Shown here in pieces: positions 46,345-55,450 of a stretch of DNA of 64,000 nucleotides; within the stretch, counting starts at the first letter, position 1, and each line of letters starts with the position of its first letter. A model generated the notes under the pieces. The model was not told where the DNA came from and searched no databases. It worked only from the letters and a program-made list of their open reading frames with translations. The translations under genes were made by a program, and so were the position numbers. This DNA comes from a bacterium (GTDB taxonomy: Bacteria > Hinthialibacterota > Hinthialibacteria > OLB16): positions 62,001 through 126,000 of the forward strand of contig JAJVIK010000010.1 in assembly GCA_022072055.1 (NCBI GenBank), in the 5' to 3' direction.

Positions 46345-47109
46345 ATGCCGAATTGTCCGAAATGTGGCGCCGAGGTGGATGTCGGCCAGAAGATGTGCGC
46401 TTGGTGTGGGGTGGAACTGGCGGGAGCCGGTTCCCCGGCCCCTGCTCCGCCTCCAAGCCCCGCGCCGGTTGCTCCCCAGAGCGCCACCCCCTTCCCCACT
46501 CCACCCCGGTCGAGGACCCCCTTCCCGACCCATGGGCCCACGGTCGAGGACGCACGCAATCTGGCCAAGGCCGGGGATTACGATGGGGCGCTCACGGTGT
46601 TCCGCGCCGTGGTGGAGAGCAACCCCAACGACCAGGAGGCCTTGTTTGGGATCGGTGGGGTGTATTTCAAAAAGGGAGACCATCGGCGCGCCTCCGAGGC
46701 TTGGCTCCAACTCAAGACTCTGAATCCCAACTATCCGAATATCGACGGATGGCTTTCCCAGCTTCAGACCAGGCCGCCATCCAGCCAGCAGATTCAAGCG
46801 CCCCCACCTCCCTCCTTTCCGACCCCGTCACCGGCTCGCCCCAGCGGGACTCCTTCCCGATCCTTTCGAAGGGAGGATCTTGGTGGGACTGTGGAAGAGG
46901 ACGATTGGAGAAGGCAGGCGGTTCGTGTCGAGAGGACCGAAGTCCCTCGCGCTCCCAAGCCGGAACCCAAGCCTGCCCCCGTCCCTGACACCGAGGCGCC
47001 GCAGGATATCAGCAAGTGGATGGGCGGAAAGGTCGCCGGTTGGGTGGTTCCGGTCGGTTGGGTTTTGATCGCCCTCTATCTGCTCGTGGTCTACGCCTTA
47101 TATCTGTAG
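46345..47109 (+). CDS. zinc-ribbon, TPR and C-terminal membrane-anchor protein
   Basis: A 254-residue modular protein. A zinc ribbon with Cys 4, 7, 18 and 21 (PNCPKCGAEV ... KMCAWCG) opens it, followed by a Pro/Ala-rich linker, two TPR-like helices-pairs (ARNLAKAGDYDGALTVFRAVVESNPNDQEAL and GGVYFKKGDHRRASEAWLQL), a second Pro-rich stretch, and one C-terminal transmembrane helix (GWVVPVGWVLIALYLLVVYAL). Tail anchoring would leave the rest in the cytoplasm. It lies between the redoxin-cytochrome gene and a methyltransferase gene, nine bases before the latter. No function known; a scaffold role is plausible. Confidence 0.8.
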   Translation: MPNCPKCGAEVDVGQKMCAWCGVELAGAGSPAPAPPPSPAPVAPQSATPFPTPPRSRTPFPTHGPTVEDARNLAKAGDYDGALTVFRAVVESNPNDQEALFGIGGVYFKKGDHRRASEAWLQLKTLNPNYPNIDGWLSQLQTRPPSSQQIQAPPPPSFPTPSPARPSGTPSRSFRREDLGGTVEEDDWRRQAVRVERTEVPRAPKPEPKPAPVPDTEAPQDISKWMGGKVAGWVVPVGWVLIALYLLVVYALYL

Positions 47110-47118
47110 CCCACCGCC

Positions 47119-47763
47119 ATGGAGATGAACCTGTCGTACTACAGGGGGCGCTCCGCCGAAGATCCCTGTTATGCGCGATATGAGGCCCACCGAATCCAGA
47201 CCTTCATCCGATACTTCGGCGAGGAGATTCTTGATGTCGGCGCGGGGGACCCCATTCATCTCGACCTCCTCTCACATGACCATGGCAGGCGCGGTGCGGC
47301 GATGGAGGTCAACCCGGTCGCCCGCAAGGCTCTGGAGGAGGCGGGGTACATGACCTACCCGAGCCTGGAAGCTGTGGACCGTCAGTTCGATACAGTCTTC
47401 TTCGCACATGTGATCGAGCATGTCAGCCCGGGAAGTATCTATGACTTCTTTGCCCGGATCACCGCGCTGATCAAGCCCGGTGGGACTTGCTTCATCATTT
47501 CCCCGGTGAGCAAGTGGTTTTGGGACACCCCCGACCACTACCGGATCTACGACCGAGCGGCCATTCGCGCCCTGTTTCGGGACAATGGGCTGAAGGAGGA
47601 GTTGGCTGTCTACCAAGGCTCTCAGCATGTCGCGGCGCGCGTCTTGAGGACCCTCGGCATTCGAGAACGGGTGTTCCGATCGGATGTCCTCTTCCCGGCG
47701 TATTTCCGCCTGAGCAATTATTCGAGGCGGGACCTGATCATGGTGGGCCGGAAGCCCCAGTAG
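47119..47763 (+). CDS. class I SAM-dependent methyltransferase
   Basis: A 214-residue methyltransferase. Motif I is EEILDVGAGDPIHLDL (near 36-51), the acidic end of strand 2 lies in GAAMEVNPVA, and the post-motif IEHVSPGSIYDFFARI region and a KPGGTCFIISPVS strand are typical. The DHYRIYDRAAIRALFRDNGL segment resembles methyltransferases acting on glycans or quinones. It has no membrane segment. The gene starts nine bases after the zinc-ribbon/TPR gene, in the same run as the redoxin-cytochrome gene. Substrate unknown. Confidence 0.86.
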   Translation: MEMNLSYYRGRSAEDPCYARYEAHRIQTFIRYFGEEILDVGAGDPIHLDLLSHDHGRRGAAMEVNPVARKALEEAGYMTYPSLEAVDRQFDTVFFAHVIEHVSPGSIYDFFARITALIKPGGTCFIISPVSKWFWDTPDHYRIYDRAAIRALFRDNGLKEELAVYQGSQHVAARVLRTLGIRERVFRSDVLFPAYFRLSNYSRRDLIMVGRKPQ

Positions 47764-48074
47764 CCAAGCGGGACCCGGAACTCTTCCCATTGCACTGTCA
47801 AAGACCTATGATTTTACCCTGTTCCGGCTGGGTTCCCTCCATGTCTCCTCTCCAGTTTGCCGGGGGGCCCGCCGAAAACAGAAGGAAGGAATGACGAGCC
47901 GCGTCCGGGTTAGCCTCCCGAGTTACGGGATGGACCTCCAGATCGTTCTAATGGTCATGGATGGTGGACCAGGGAGTCGGACCGTCAGTCCGCCCACTCG
48001 CCGAAGTTGAAGCGAATCACCCCATTTCTCAATGTGACCCGACCTTTTGTCGGGTAGCGAAGGAGGATCCACCC
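47764..48074. other. 311-base intergenic region
   Basis: No gene or tRNA was seen. A short hairpin pairs CCCGAC at 48038-48043 with GTCGGG at 48049-48054 around a CTTTT loop, immediately before the AGGAGG ribosome site of the next gene, and might influence its translation. No clear -35/-10 pair. Confidence 0.55.
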
Positions 48075-48575
48075 ATGGTGGAAAGAATCACCAGCGATGC
48101 CATTCATCAATACACCGCCGAGCTTGCCGCAAGGGGGCTGTTGACCGAAGACCTGGCCGGGGAAATCCGCCGTTTGACCGATGAGTCGGAAAGACTGAGC
48201 AACTGGACCGATGCCAGTCGCCACCTTCCAAGCGCGGGTTATCACCGAATCCGGGCGTCCGGTCCGGTCAGCAAGGTCCTTCGGACCTTGGCTTTTCTCC
48301 TCGAGCGCCTGTCGGAGGCTTCCGGGGAGCTCGCCGAGCGCGGCTCCAAGGTCAGTCGAGTGCATCTGGAGGACACCCACAGCGGGTGCAGCGATTACAG
48401 CGGAAGGATTGTGGTGCAGGTGATCGAACCGGAGGGAGCCGAAGTGGTGCTCTTCGAGGGGACCTTTGTGTGGGATTGCGCCGCGCAGGGGATGCCTCAG
48501 CCCAAGGCCGCGCAGGAACTGGGATACCGCTGCATGGTCTCCTTTCCGGAGGTTATCGAGCTTGCGATGGCCTGA
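48075..48575 (+). CDS. conserved-looking protein of unknown function
   Basis: A 166-residue cytoplasmic protein. The ATG at 48075 has AGGAGG eight bases before it; the frame is open to 47961. The first 90 residues are helical (TAELAARGLLTEDLAGEIRRL; VSKVLRTLAFLLERLSEASGEL). The second half has strands (GRIVVQVIEPEGAEVVLFEGTFVWD) and a CS-D-Y-S motif. No family was recognised. It is preceded by a small hairpin and stands alone, with an MFS gene on the other strand behind it. The ribosome site, codon usage and sensible start support it as real. Confidence 0.7.
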   Translation: MVERITSDAIHQYTAELAARGLLTEDLAGEIRRLTDESERLSNWTDASRHLPSAGYHRIRASGPVSKVLRTLAFLLERLSEASGELAERGSKVSRVHLEDTHSGCSDYSGRIVVQVIEPEGAEVVLFEGTFVWDCAAQGMPQPKAAQELGYRCMVSFPEVIELAMA

Positions 48576-48683
48576 CCCGAGTTGGTCGGCAATCGCGGTC
48601 AAGAATCGGAGCGATGCGTAGGGCCCGCCGCGCGGTGGCACTTTCGCCGACACCGCTGCTTCTCAGCCTCGCGGGGCGGGCTC

Positions 48684-49889
48684 TTACGCTGATTTCCCCA
48701 CGCGCCACGGCGCAAGCCGCGACACCTGAATAAACACGCAAGCCCCGACCAGGACTCCGCAAGTCCAATACGGGGCGGATTCCCCCCCGATGCGAAAGGC
48801 GATCCCCCCGAGGTAAAGCGCCAACACGCCGGCGCTGCCAATGATGGACTCATTGATACCCGAGTTCTTGCCCTTCTCTTCCTCTCCGAATAGACCATAG
48901 AAGGCGCTGCTCATGAAGCAAATCCCCGCCATCCCCCCAGCCATCAGCAGCGAGGGAAGCATAAGGATCACCCCCAGCCACGGCGTTTGACCATCCGAAG
49001 TCGGGTCAATCCCGCCCGCAAGGAGACCAAAGGCGAGTAGTCCGATCATCCCGAGCAGCTCCCCCGCCAGGAGGTAGCGCCAGCGATAGTGCCAACGGTG
49101 GGTGAGGGTCAGGGCAAGGAAGGTCCCGGAGTGAGCTAGGCCAAGGACCATCATGAGGGACCCAATCTGGGATTCCGTCAATCCCCAGTCCACCAGGAGC
49201 ATCGGGAGGAAGTTCCGATAGGTCACAATCGAATAGACCGCCATCAAATTGGCGAGCCGTGCGCCGCGCAGGAATCGGCGGCGGATTTCGCGCGGCCGTA
49301 ACTCATCCGCCTCATGGGAGGGATGGACCTCCCAGCGGGACAACTCCGGCTTGAGCAGTTGGAAGAACAGCAGGACTCCCAAGGCGCAAAGCGCCGCGGC
49401 CACGAATGGGGCCCGCGGCGCGCTCTCCATCAGAAGTCCCCCGAACTTCGGTCCGGCGAAGTTCAGGCCCAGCGACCAACTTACTGAGAAGATCCCCACG
49501 CGGCGGGCCATCTCGTGACGTCCCACATCCTTCCCAAACCAAGCCTGGAACGCGGGCCAAAAGAAGGCGTGCCCCGCCGCCGAGGTGAGCGCGCATAGGA
49601 CATACAGCCAAGCGGACTGGGCAAAGCTGAACACAAGGCAGTTGAGAAATATCAAACCCGCGCCGAGGCGAATCACGACCGTGGCGCCCAGGCGGTCCGA
49701 CATCCCCCCGGCGAAAAACGCGAAGGTGATATAGAACAAGCCGCTGGTCCCGAGCAGCGCGCCGACCCAGTCCTCGGACATGCCGAATTCGGTCTTGAGG
49801 GTCAGCGGCATGGCGAACCCCGCCAACCCATGCGTGATGTCCATGAGGAAGGCGACTGAGCCGATGGTGGGGGTCGTTCGGACGCGCAC
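48684..49889 (-). CDS. MFS transporter
   Basis: A 401-residue permease with 12 hydrophobic segments. The A-motif loop between helices 2 and 3 reads AGGMSDRLGATVVIR, typical of the superfamily. TM1 is SVAFLMDITHGLAGFAMPL. The N- and C-halves are joined by a charged loop (HEADELRPREIRRRF). The start is GTG at 49889 without a clear ribosome site. It is 14 bases downstream of the WD40 lipoprotein gene, so the two are co-transcribed. Substrate unknown; I cannot name a subfamily. Confidence 0.86.
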   Translation of the reverse strand: MRVRTTPTIGSVAFLMDITHGLAGFAMPLTLKTEFGMSEDWVGALLGTSGLFYITFAFFAGGMSDRLGATVVIRLGAGLIFLNCLVFSFAQSAWLYVLCALTSAAGHAFFWPAFQAWFGKDVGRHEMARRVGIFSVSWSLGLNFAGPKFGGLLMESAPRAPFVAAALCALGVLLFFQLLKPELSRWEVHPSHEADELRPREIRRRFLRGARLANLMAVYSIVTYRNFLPMLLVDWGLTESQIGSLMMVLGLAHSGTFLALTLTHRWHYRWRYLLAGELLGMIGLLAFGLLAGGIDPTSDGQTPWLGVILMLPSLLMAGGMAGICFMSSAFYGLFGEEEKGKNSGINESIIGSAGVLALYLGGIAFRIGGESAPYWTCGVLVGACVFIQVSRLAPWRVGKSA

Positions 49890-49903
49890 GGAGGTGGGGG
49901 GAA

Positions 49904-50947
49904 TCAGTTCGGGGCGCTCCAGACACTCAAGGTCCCATCGTAGCTCCCTGACAGGATTGTGCGTCCATCCGGCGAGAAGGTCACGCTATAGACCGCGTCA
50001 CCATGGTTGTCGTACCGTGCCAGTTCGAGTCCGCTTCCGGTGTCCCATACGCGGATGGTCCGGTCGAAGCTGCCGGAGACAATTCGCGCGCCATCCTCGG
50101 AGAAGGCCACCGAGCGGATGGTTCCCACGTGACCCTCGAACCGACGAATCTCCTCGCCGGTCGAGAGGTCCCAGAGCAGGATGGATTTCCCCGAGCCGCT
50201 TCCAAGGATCGCCTTGGAGTCCGGGGAGAAGCTGGCGCTCATCGCGGCAACCCCGAGCCCTTCGAGCCTGAGCGACTGCTTCAGGGTCGGACCCTCAAGG
50301 ACACGAATCGACTTGTCCTCGCACCCCACCAAGACCTTTTCTCCATCCGGCGAGAAGCGCACGCTGAAGACATCCCCAACCTCCCAGTACCCGCCCGAAA
50401 ACCTCGCAGCCTGGGACCCTGAATCCAGGTCCCAGAGAGTCACGGTGCGGTCCGCGCCCCCGGAAAGCGCGCGCCTTCCGTCCGGGGAGACATCGACCGA
50501 GTAAACCGGCCCTTCGTGTCCCTCAAGCTGTCGCACCTGACGCCCCGTGTCCAAGTCCCAGAGCCGGACCGATCCATCCAGGCCACAGGACACGAGCCGT
50601 TTCCCATCCGGAGCGTAGGCCACTTCCCTCACGGCCGATTGGTGCCCCGCGAGAGCCTGGATTTCCGCCCAGTCCTTGGGATCCCAGGCCCGAATCAGGC
50701 CATCGAACCCACAGCTGGCCACGCCCCCCCCATCGGGGGAGCATGTCACTTGGAAGGTGTAGAGTTCATGGGCCTTGAACCTCCGGATCTCTCCCTTTTC
50801 GAGCTCCGTGTCGCGGCATCCCAGACAGAGCAGGGCCAACAGCGCGAGCGCGAGGGGATTGACGGCGGCTCCATCCGCCGGTAATCTTTCTCGTTTGCGC
50901 CTAAATGACGAGGAACGAGTCGCATGCAGAAAACTCAGAAAACGCAT
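49904..50947 (-). CDS. WD40-repeat lipoprotein
   Basis: A 347-residue secreted lipoprotein. A lipobox LCLGC ends a hydrophobic stretch ([15 protein letters not shown]), and the mature part consists of about seven WD40 repeats with the GHxx ... SPDG ... LxSGSxDxTIRVWD pattern (for example [26 protein letters not shown]). The start is unsure: the first upstream ATG at 50947 gives a 44-residue pre-sequence and overlaps rplM by 24 bases; a longer ATG at 50977 exists. It probably serves as a periplasmic or surface binding scaffold. The following gene is the MFS transporter. Function unknown. Confidence 0.84.
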   Translation of the reverse strand: MRFLSFLHATRSSSFRRKRERLPADGAAVNPLALALLALLCLGCRDTELEKGEIRRFKAHELYTFQVTCSPDGGGVASCGFDGLIRAWDPKDWAEIQALAGHQSAVREVAYAPDGKRLVSCGLDGSVRLWDLDTGRQVRQLEGHEGPVYSVDVSPDGRRALSGGADRTVTLWDLDSGSQAARFSGGYWEVGDVFSVRFSPDGEKVLVGCEDKSIRVLEGPTLKQSLRLEGLGVAAMSASFSPDSKAILGSGSGKSILLWDLSTGEEIRRFEGHVGTIRSVAFSEDGARIVSGSFDRTIRVWDTGSGLELARYDNHGDAVYSVTFSPDGRTILSGSYDGTLSVWSAPN

Positions 50948-51364
50948 TATACCAGACCCGCTGAAGTCAATTCCCAATGGCTGGTGGTGGACGCATCCGG
51001 TAAAGTTCTCGGACGTCTCGCCAGTGAAGTGGCGAAGATTCTAAGAGGAAAGCACAAACCGAGCTTTTCAACAAGCGTCGACACGGGAGACCATGTGATC
51101 GTGATCAACGCCTCGAAGGTGGAGCTCACCGGGGGCAAGGGGTCGAGCAAGATCTATCGCCAGTACTCCGGCTACCCCGGCGGCCTCAAGGAAACCACCT
51201 TCGACCAGCTCATCCGCAAGCACCCGGAGCGGGTGATCGAGAAGGCGGTCTGGGGAATGCTCCCCAAGGGACCGCTCGGACGCGAACAGATCAAGAAACT
51301 CAAGGTGTACGCCGGACCTGAGCATCGTCACGAGGCCCAGAAGCCGGTCGCGCACCCAATCTGA
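50924..51364 (+). CDS. rplM: 50S ribosomal protein L13
   Basis: An early-assembly protein of the large subunit. The 146 residues contain [55 protein letters not shown] and a [18 protein letters not shown] segment, all L13 hallmarks, and a normal C-terminus ([11 protein letters not shown]). AGGA stands before the ATG. rpsI follows after 31 bases, the standard pair. The start of the WD40 lipoprotein gene lies antisense over its first bases. Confidence 0.97.
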   Translation: MQKTQKTHYTRPAEVNSQWLVVDASGKVLGRLASEVAKILRGKHKPSFSTSVDTGDHVIVINASKVELTGGKGSSKIYRQYSGYPGGLKETTFDQLIRKHPERVIEKAVWGMLPKGPLGREQIKKLKVYAGPEHRHEAQKPVAHPI

Positions 51365-51395
51365 TGACAGACCTCCAAGGGAGAAAGAGCAAATC

Positions 51396-51791
51396 ATGCC
51401 AGTTGGGGAATACAATTACGGCACAGGCCGGAGAAAAACCGCCGCGGCCCGAGTGTTTCTGAAGGCCGGGACCGGCAAGATCGAGGTCAATGGCCTTGAG
51501 GCCGACGCCTATTTCGGACGCCAGGTGCTCTCGGAGATTATCCGTCAGCCGTTTTCGGTGACCGAAACTCTCGGCAAGTATGATGTCCGCGCCACGATCA
51601 AGGGGGGCGGAAAAGCGGGACAGGCCGGGGCCTTGCGACATGGGGTCGCGCGCGCGCTGTGCGACCTGAGCGTGGCACACCGCGCGGCGCTCAAGGCGGC
51701 CGGACTGCTGACCCGTGACCCACGCATGGTGGAGCGCAAGAAGTACGGCCAGCGCGGCGCCCGCGCCCGCTTCCAGTTCTCCAAGCGCTGA
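51396..51791 (+). CDS. rpsI: 30S ribosomal protein S9
   Basis: The 131-residue protein opens with [20 protein letters not shown] and ends with the invariant [16 protein letters not shown] tail that reaches the ribosomal P site. [19 protein letters not shown] is also diagnostic. The GGGAGAAAGAG ribosome region precedes the ATG. It forms an operon with rplM and is closed by a strong terminator. Confidence 0.97.
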   Translation: MPVGEYNYGTGRRKTAAARVFLKAGTGKIEVNGLEADAYFGRQVLSEIIRQPFSVTETLGKYDVRATIKGGGKAGQAGALRHGVARALCDLSVAHRAALKAAGLLTRDPRMVERKKYGQRGARARFQFSKR

Positions 51792-51817
51792 TCGGGAATC
51801 CAACCTTTCGGAAATGG

Positions 51818-51856
51818 ACCGGCCGACTCGTGGGAGTCGGCCGGTTTTGTTTTTTG
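51818..51856 (+). terminator. intrinsic terminator of the rplM-rpsI operon
   Basis: ACCGGCCGACTC at 51818-51829 pairs perfectly with GAGTCGGCCGGT at 51834-51845, a 12-base stem with a four-base loop, followed by TTTGTTTTTT. It is a textbook rho-independent terminator. Confidence 0.93.
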
Positions 51857-51882
51857 CCCCGCCCCGGTTTTGATTCCCGGCG

Positions 51883-52221
51883 TCACCCCTTTTTCAGGCA
51901 CAGCTCCCGGAGGAGGTCGAACTTGTAGATCCCCGTGTCGTGCCCATCCTCCCAGACCAAGCGGACGGCATAGTTCCCAACCCAGTCGGCGCGAACCAGG
52001 ATCGGATCGGCTGAGGGCGCGCCGGGAGGTGTGAGGCGAAGCTGAAAGCGGTCGTCGATGGGCTTGGATTTGGCGGCTTCCTTGCGCATGTCCTCGCAGG
52101 TGGCGCAGGGGCAGGCCAGGCGCAGGGCCGTGAAGGTCACGACTCCCTCGGACCCATCCTCCCAGACAATTCCCATTGCCCGGTCGCCGACCGGTTTAAT
52201 TTCCACAGGCGCGAGTTCCAT
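51883..52221 (-). CDS. DUF971-domain protein
   Basis: A 112-residue protein of the DUF971/gamma-BBH-N-like family. The C-terminal WVGNYAVRLVWEDGHDTGIYKFDLLREL segment is characteristic; the front half has CPCATC at 37-42, a possible metal site. The ATG has GGGAGGT eight bases upstream. Such proteins may act with Mrp/ApbC-type FeS scaffolds or modify a cofactor, but no partner is adjacent. It lies behind the ribosomal operon, transcribed in the opposite direction. Confidence 0.88.
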   Translation of the reverse strand: MELAPVEIKPVGDRAMGIVWEDGSEGVVTFTALRLACPCATCEDMRKEAAKSKPIDDRFQLRLTPPGAPSADPILVRADWVGNYAVRLVWEDGHDTGIYKFDLLRELCLKKG

Positions 52222-52286
52222 CCGTCCACCTCCCTCGAGTCCTGATCCTACGTTAAGCGGTCGCTGGGGTCCATGAATCCGACAGG

Positions 52287-52316
52287 TTGGCGATCTGACC
52301 GGCTCACGGCTATACT
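52287..52316 (+). promoter_or_regulatory. probable sigma-70 promoter of the MacB-like permease gene
   Basis: TTGGCG at 52287-52292 and TATACT at 52311-52316 with an 18-base spacer give a start of transcription near 52323, only a few bases before the ATG at 52331. The mRNA would be almost leaderless. Confidence 0.5.
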
Positions 52317-52330
52317 AGCGACGAGATCTC

Positions 52331-53560
52331 ATGCGCCTGTTTGAGGATGTCGTTTCCGGTTTTGAGGGGCTGTCGCGCAACCGCATGCGGTCCGCGCTAT
52401 CGGCGCTGGGTATTGTCATTGCGGTCGGTTCGGTTGTGCTGGTGGTCTCACTTGGGGATCAGGCCAAGGACCTGATCGTGGTCGAGCTGGAACGGCGCTG
52501 GGGCGCGGATCTGGTGGTCGTGGAGAACGCTCCCCCTGAGCGCTTCCGCCACTGGACCGACGATTGGAAGAATCTCAAGCTGGAGGATGTTGAGGCCCTG
52601 CGAAAGTTTGTCGAGGGCGCGGTGGCCGTTGGGGGCTATCGCGAGTCCGAATCGCGTCGAGTCACCGCGGGCGGCGAGAACTTCATGGGCCAGCTCCGGG
52701 AGGTCGATCCCGACTACCTGGAGGCGCGTGGGCGGATTGTGCGCGCCGGGAGAAACCTCAACTGGGATGACTTCGAGAACGCCCTCAAGGTCTGCACTCT
52801 CGGCGCCGAGGTGGCCCGCAAGCTCTTCAAGACGGAGGAGGACGCGGTCGGGCAGGAGGTGCGGATTTCCCAGCAGCGTTTCCAGGTTGTTGGCGTGGTG
52901 GATCCCAAGTCCGAGGATGTGGGACGTTCCGAGAGCGCCAAGGACATCTACATTCCGCTGACAACCGGAACCAACCGTTTTTCCGGAGATGACCCCCTCG
53001 ATGAAGTTGTGCTCAAGGCCAAAGGCAGCCGGGCCTCCGACGCGGTCAAGGTGCAGGTCATGGACATCCTGTTTCAGCGCCACGGCAAGTATGACTTCTT
53101 AATCTCCACCGACCTGGAGCGAGTCCAGGGGATTCAAAACGTGGTCACGATGGTTCAGGCCATCCTGGGCGCCCTGGCGGGCATCTCGCTCATCGTGGGT
53201 GGGATCGTGGTCATGAACACGATGCTGGTTTCGGTGACCGAGCGAACACCCGAGATCGGCCTCAGGAAGTCTCTAGGCGCTCGCCGTCGAGACATCGTGT
53301 ATCAGTTCCTCGCGGAGACTGTGGCGCTCTGCTTCCTGAGCGGTATCCTCGGAATTGCCTTGGGACTGAGCATTGCGTTCGGGATCACTCAGGCGATCCC
53401 GAAGTTTGTCCCAGACATCCTGGAATGGCCTTGGACTGTCAGTCTGCCGGCCGTGTTCATTGCCTTTGCCTGCTCCACCTTTGTGGGTCTCGCCAGCGGG
53501 GTTTACCCCGCGTGGAGGGCCTCTCTCCTCGACCCGACCGTGGCCCTCCGCTACGAGTAG
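52331..53560 (+). CDS. MacB/FtsX-type ABC transporter permease
   Basis: A 409-residue permease with the MacB layout: one TM helix at the start (ALSALGIVIAVGSVVLVVSLG), a long periplasmic domain (about 55-270), and three helices near the end (VQAILGALAGISLIVGGIVVMN; VYQFLAETVALCFLSGILGIALG; VSLPAVFIAFACSTFVGLASG). The MSV-T-ER-T-EIGLRKSLGARR-type loop, TERTPEIGLRKSLGARRRDI, contacts the ATPase. No ATPase gene sits beside it, unlike most MacB operons. A near-leaderless promoter precedes it. It may act in lipoprotein or peptide export or in mechanotransmission. Confident family, unknown cargo. Confidence 0.9.
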   Translation: MRLFEDVVSGFEGLSRNRMRSALSALGIVIAVGSVVLVVSLGDQAKDLIVVELERRWGADLVVVENAPPERFRHWTDDWKNLKLEDVEALRKFVEGAVAVGGYRESESRRVTAGGENFMGQLREVDPDYLEARGRIVRAGRNLNWDDFENALKVCTLGAEVARKLFKTEEDAVGQEVRISQQRFQVVGVVDPKSEDVGRSESAKDIYIPLTTGTNRFSGDDPLDEVVLKAKGSRASDAVKVQVMDILFQRHGKYDFLISTDLERVQGIQNVVTMVQAILGALAGISLIVGGIVVMNTMLVSVTERTPEIGLRKSLGARRRDIVYQFLAETVALCFLSGILGIALGLSIAFGITQAIPKFVPDILEWPWTVSLPAVFIAFACSTFVGLASGVYPAWRASLLDPTVALRYE

Positions 53561-53641
53561 CCCATTTTTCGCTTCGGCTCCGGCACGTAAGCGCCGAAAC
53601 TGAAGGGGGAAACTTGTGCAATTGAAGGTAGGGAGGGTGGA

Positions 53642-55255
53642 ATGAAAACGATCATCGCGAGGGTAGCCACTGCTTCCCTCACAGTCCTTGCGTTGTCCTG
53701 GTTTGTTCCCGCCACTCAAGCCTACATCCCGATCCGCACCGAAAATGAAAACCTGGTCCGCTGGGACCTCGATGAGCAGCCGGAGGAGCAACCCAACATC
53801 ATCGAAGGCTCGGTGGAGTTCTTTGTCAGCCGTCGGGGAACTCCGGACATCGCGGATAACGGCGATGGCACGGGTGGGGAATTCGACATCCTGCGTCATG
53901 CCTTCCGCGCCTGGGAGGAGCAACCGGCCACCAAGGTGGATTTCAACGACTTGAAGCTCACCGACCAGACCGCAGTTTCAGGAACGGACCAGACCAATCT
54001 GATCGTGTTTGATGAGAACAATCGCACCGGCCTGTTCCCGCGCGGCACGGGGGTCATTGCCCTCACAGTCCTCACCTTCCGCCACGAGGCCTATGACGGG
54101 GACCTTGACGGTCACTTGGTTGACGCCGACATGATCTTTAATGGGCGTGACTTCACGTTTTCTGAAAACGTGATTCCAACGCGGATGAATCTCATGGCGG
54201 TCGCTGTCCACGAAGTCGGACATTTCTGCGGTCTCGACCACTCGTTCCTTCAAACCACCAATCCCGCGGACGACACCCTCCGCCTCCCCACCATGTACCC
54301 GTTCATTGATTTCGGAGACGACCAACAGGCCTCACTGGACACGGATGACATCGGCGGAGTCATCGAGCTCTATCCGGATGAGGAAGTTGACGCCTTGTTC
54401 AACGGGCGAATCTCCGGTCTGGTCGAGATCGATGGAACCGCGGCGGCCGGGGTCAATGTGGTGGCCTACCAGGGGGAGACTCCGGTGGTCGGCACGGTCA
54501 CCACGATGGACGGAACTTATCGGATTTTCGGCGTGCCCGCGGGACCGTATTTCCTTCGGACCCAGATCATCGCACCTCCCTTCCTGATCAACTCCTTGGA
54601 GGCGAGGCTCGACTTCCATTCCCAATACTTCATCCAGGACGCGGGGATTGCAGGCCTTTCCACGGATGCCTCCACTGTCACGATCGCCGCCGGAAAGCGC
54701 CGCGGGAATCTGAATTTCGACCTGCTTCCTGATTCCGTCCCGGACTTCTTCGAGCCGAACGACTCATCGGCCCAGGCCACCCTGGTGACACCCAACGGCG
54801 GAAGCATGATCCACCAGTTCTACTTCCCGGGAGATGAGGACTGGGTTCGTTTCATTGCGCAGGGTGGAATGATCCATGAGGTGGTGACCAACAACCTCGA
54901 TGTGACCGCCGACCCGGTTTTGGAGCTATACGCCCCGGATGGATCGCTCCTTGCGGTCAATGATGACATCCATTTCGCCGCCGGAAACCTCGCGGCGCGA
55001 ATTCGGTTCACTCCAGCGGTGACAGGCCAGTATTCGGTCAGGATCACGGACGCGGCCAATTTCTTCGGGGGAGGCACCAGCTTCGAGTTCCGTGTTCGCG
55101 AGATCGGAGCGGCCGCCTTGGACGCGAACGGAGACAATGCGCTCGACACCTCGGACCTGCTCCTGCTCAGCCGAAATTGGCGGCAGCCGGCGAAGGGAGG
55201 GCCGACCGCCACCTCGGAGACCCTTCTCGATCTGCTGGCGGTGCTCCATCGCTAA
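53642..55255 (+). CDS. secreted matrixin-type metalloprotease with Cna-B-like, PPC and dockerin-like modules
   Basis: A 537-residue secreted protein (signal RVATASLTVLALSWFVPATQA). The catalytic domain has HEVGHFCGLDH at 190-200, a perfect HExxHxxGxxH zinc site, and the Met-turn TMYP at 217-220. It continues with a carboxypeptidase-regulatory-like beta domain (SGLVEIDGTAAAGVNVVAYQGETPVVGTVTT, about 250-320), a PPC domain with DWVRFIAQGG near 400-480, and a short dockerin-like end (LDANGDNALDTSDLLLLSRNW, 494-515) that could bind calcium. AGGGAGG stands just before the ATG. It probably digests or binds extracellular protein. The order of modules is unusual. Confidence 0.9.
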   Translation: MKTIIARVATASLTVLALSWFVPATQAYIPIRTENENLVRWDLDEQPEEQPNIIEGSVEFFVSRRGTPDIADNGDGTGGEFDILRHAFRAWEEQPATKVDFNDLKLTDQTAVSGTDQTNLIVFDENNRTGLFPRGTGVIALTVLTFRHEAYDGDLDGHLVDADMIFNGRDFTFSENVIPTRMNLMAVAVHEVGHFCGLDHSFLQTTNPADDTLRLPTMYPFIDFGDDQQASLDTDDIGGVIELYPDEEVDALFNGRISGLVEIDGTAAAGVNVVAYQGETPVVGTVTTMDGTYRIFGVPAGPYFLRTQIIAPPFLINSLEARLDFHSQYFIQDAGIAGLSTDASTVTIAAGKRRGNLNFDLLPDSVPDFFEPNDSSAQATLVTPNGGSMIHQFYFPGDEDWVRFIAQGGMIHEVVTNNLDVTADPVLELYAPDGSLLAVNDDIHFAAGNLAARIRFTPAVTGQYSVRITDAANFFGGGTSFEFRVREIGAAALDANGDNALDTSDLLLLSRNWRQPAKGGPTATSETLLDLLAVLHR

Positions 55256-55450
55256 GCCTTACCGAGCCCCAGATTCCTTGAACTTCCGGGAGCATCCCTT
55301 AGAATAGGGGGGTTATTGGGCCGGTTCCACGATGGACCGGTCGGTAATGCTTTCCCCGAGTGGTCGAATTCCGACAGCGGTCCTGGAAAGCCTGTTCCGA
55401 AACGACGGAACCGCCCAGTGGCGGTCCGCGCTCCGAAGGAGTCCCACGCC

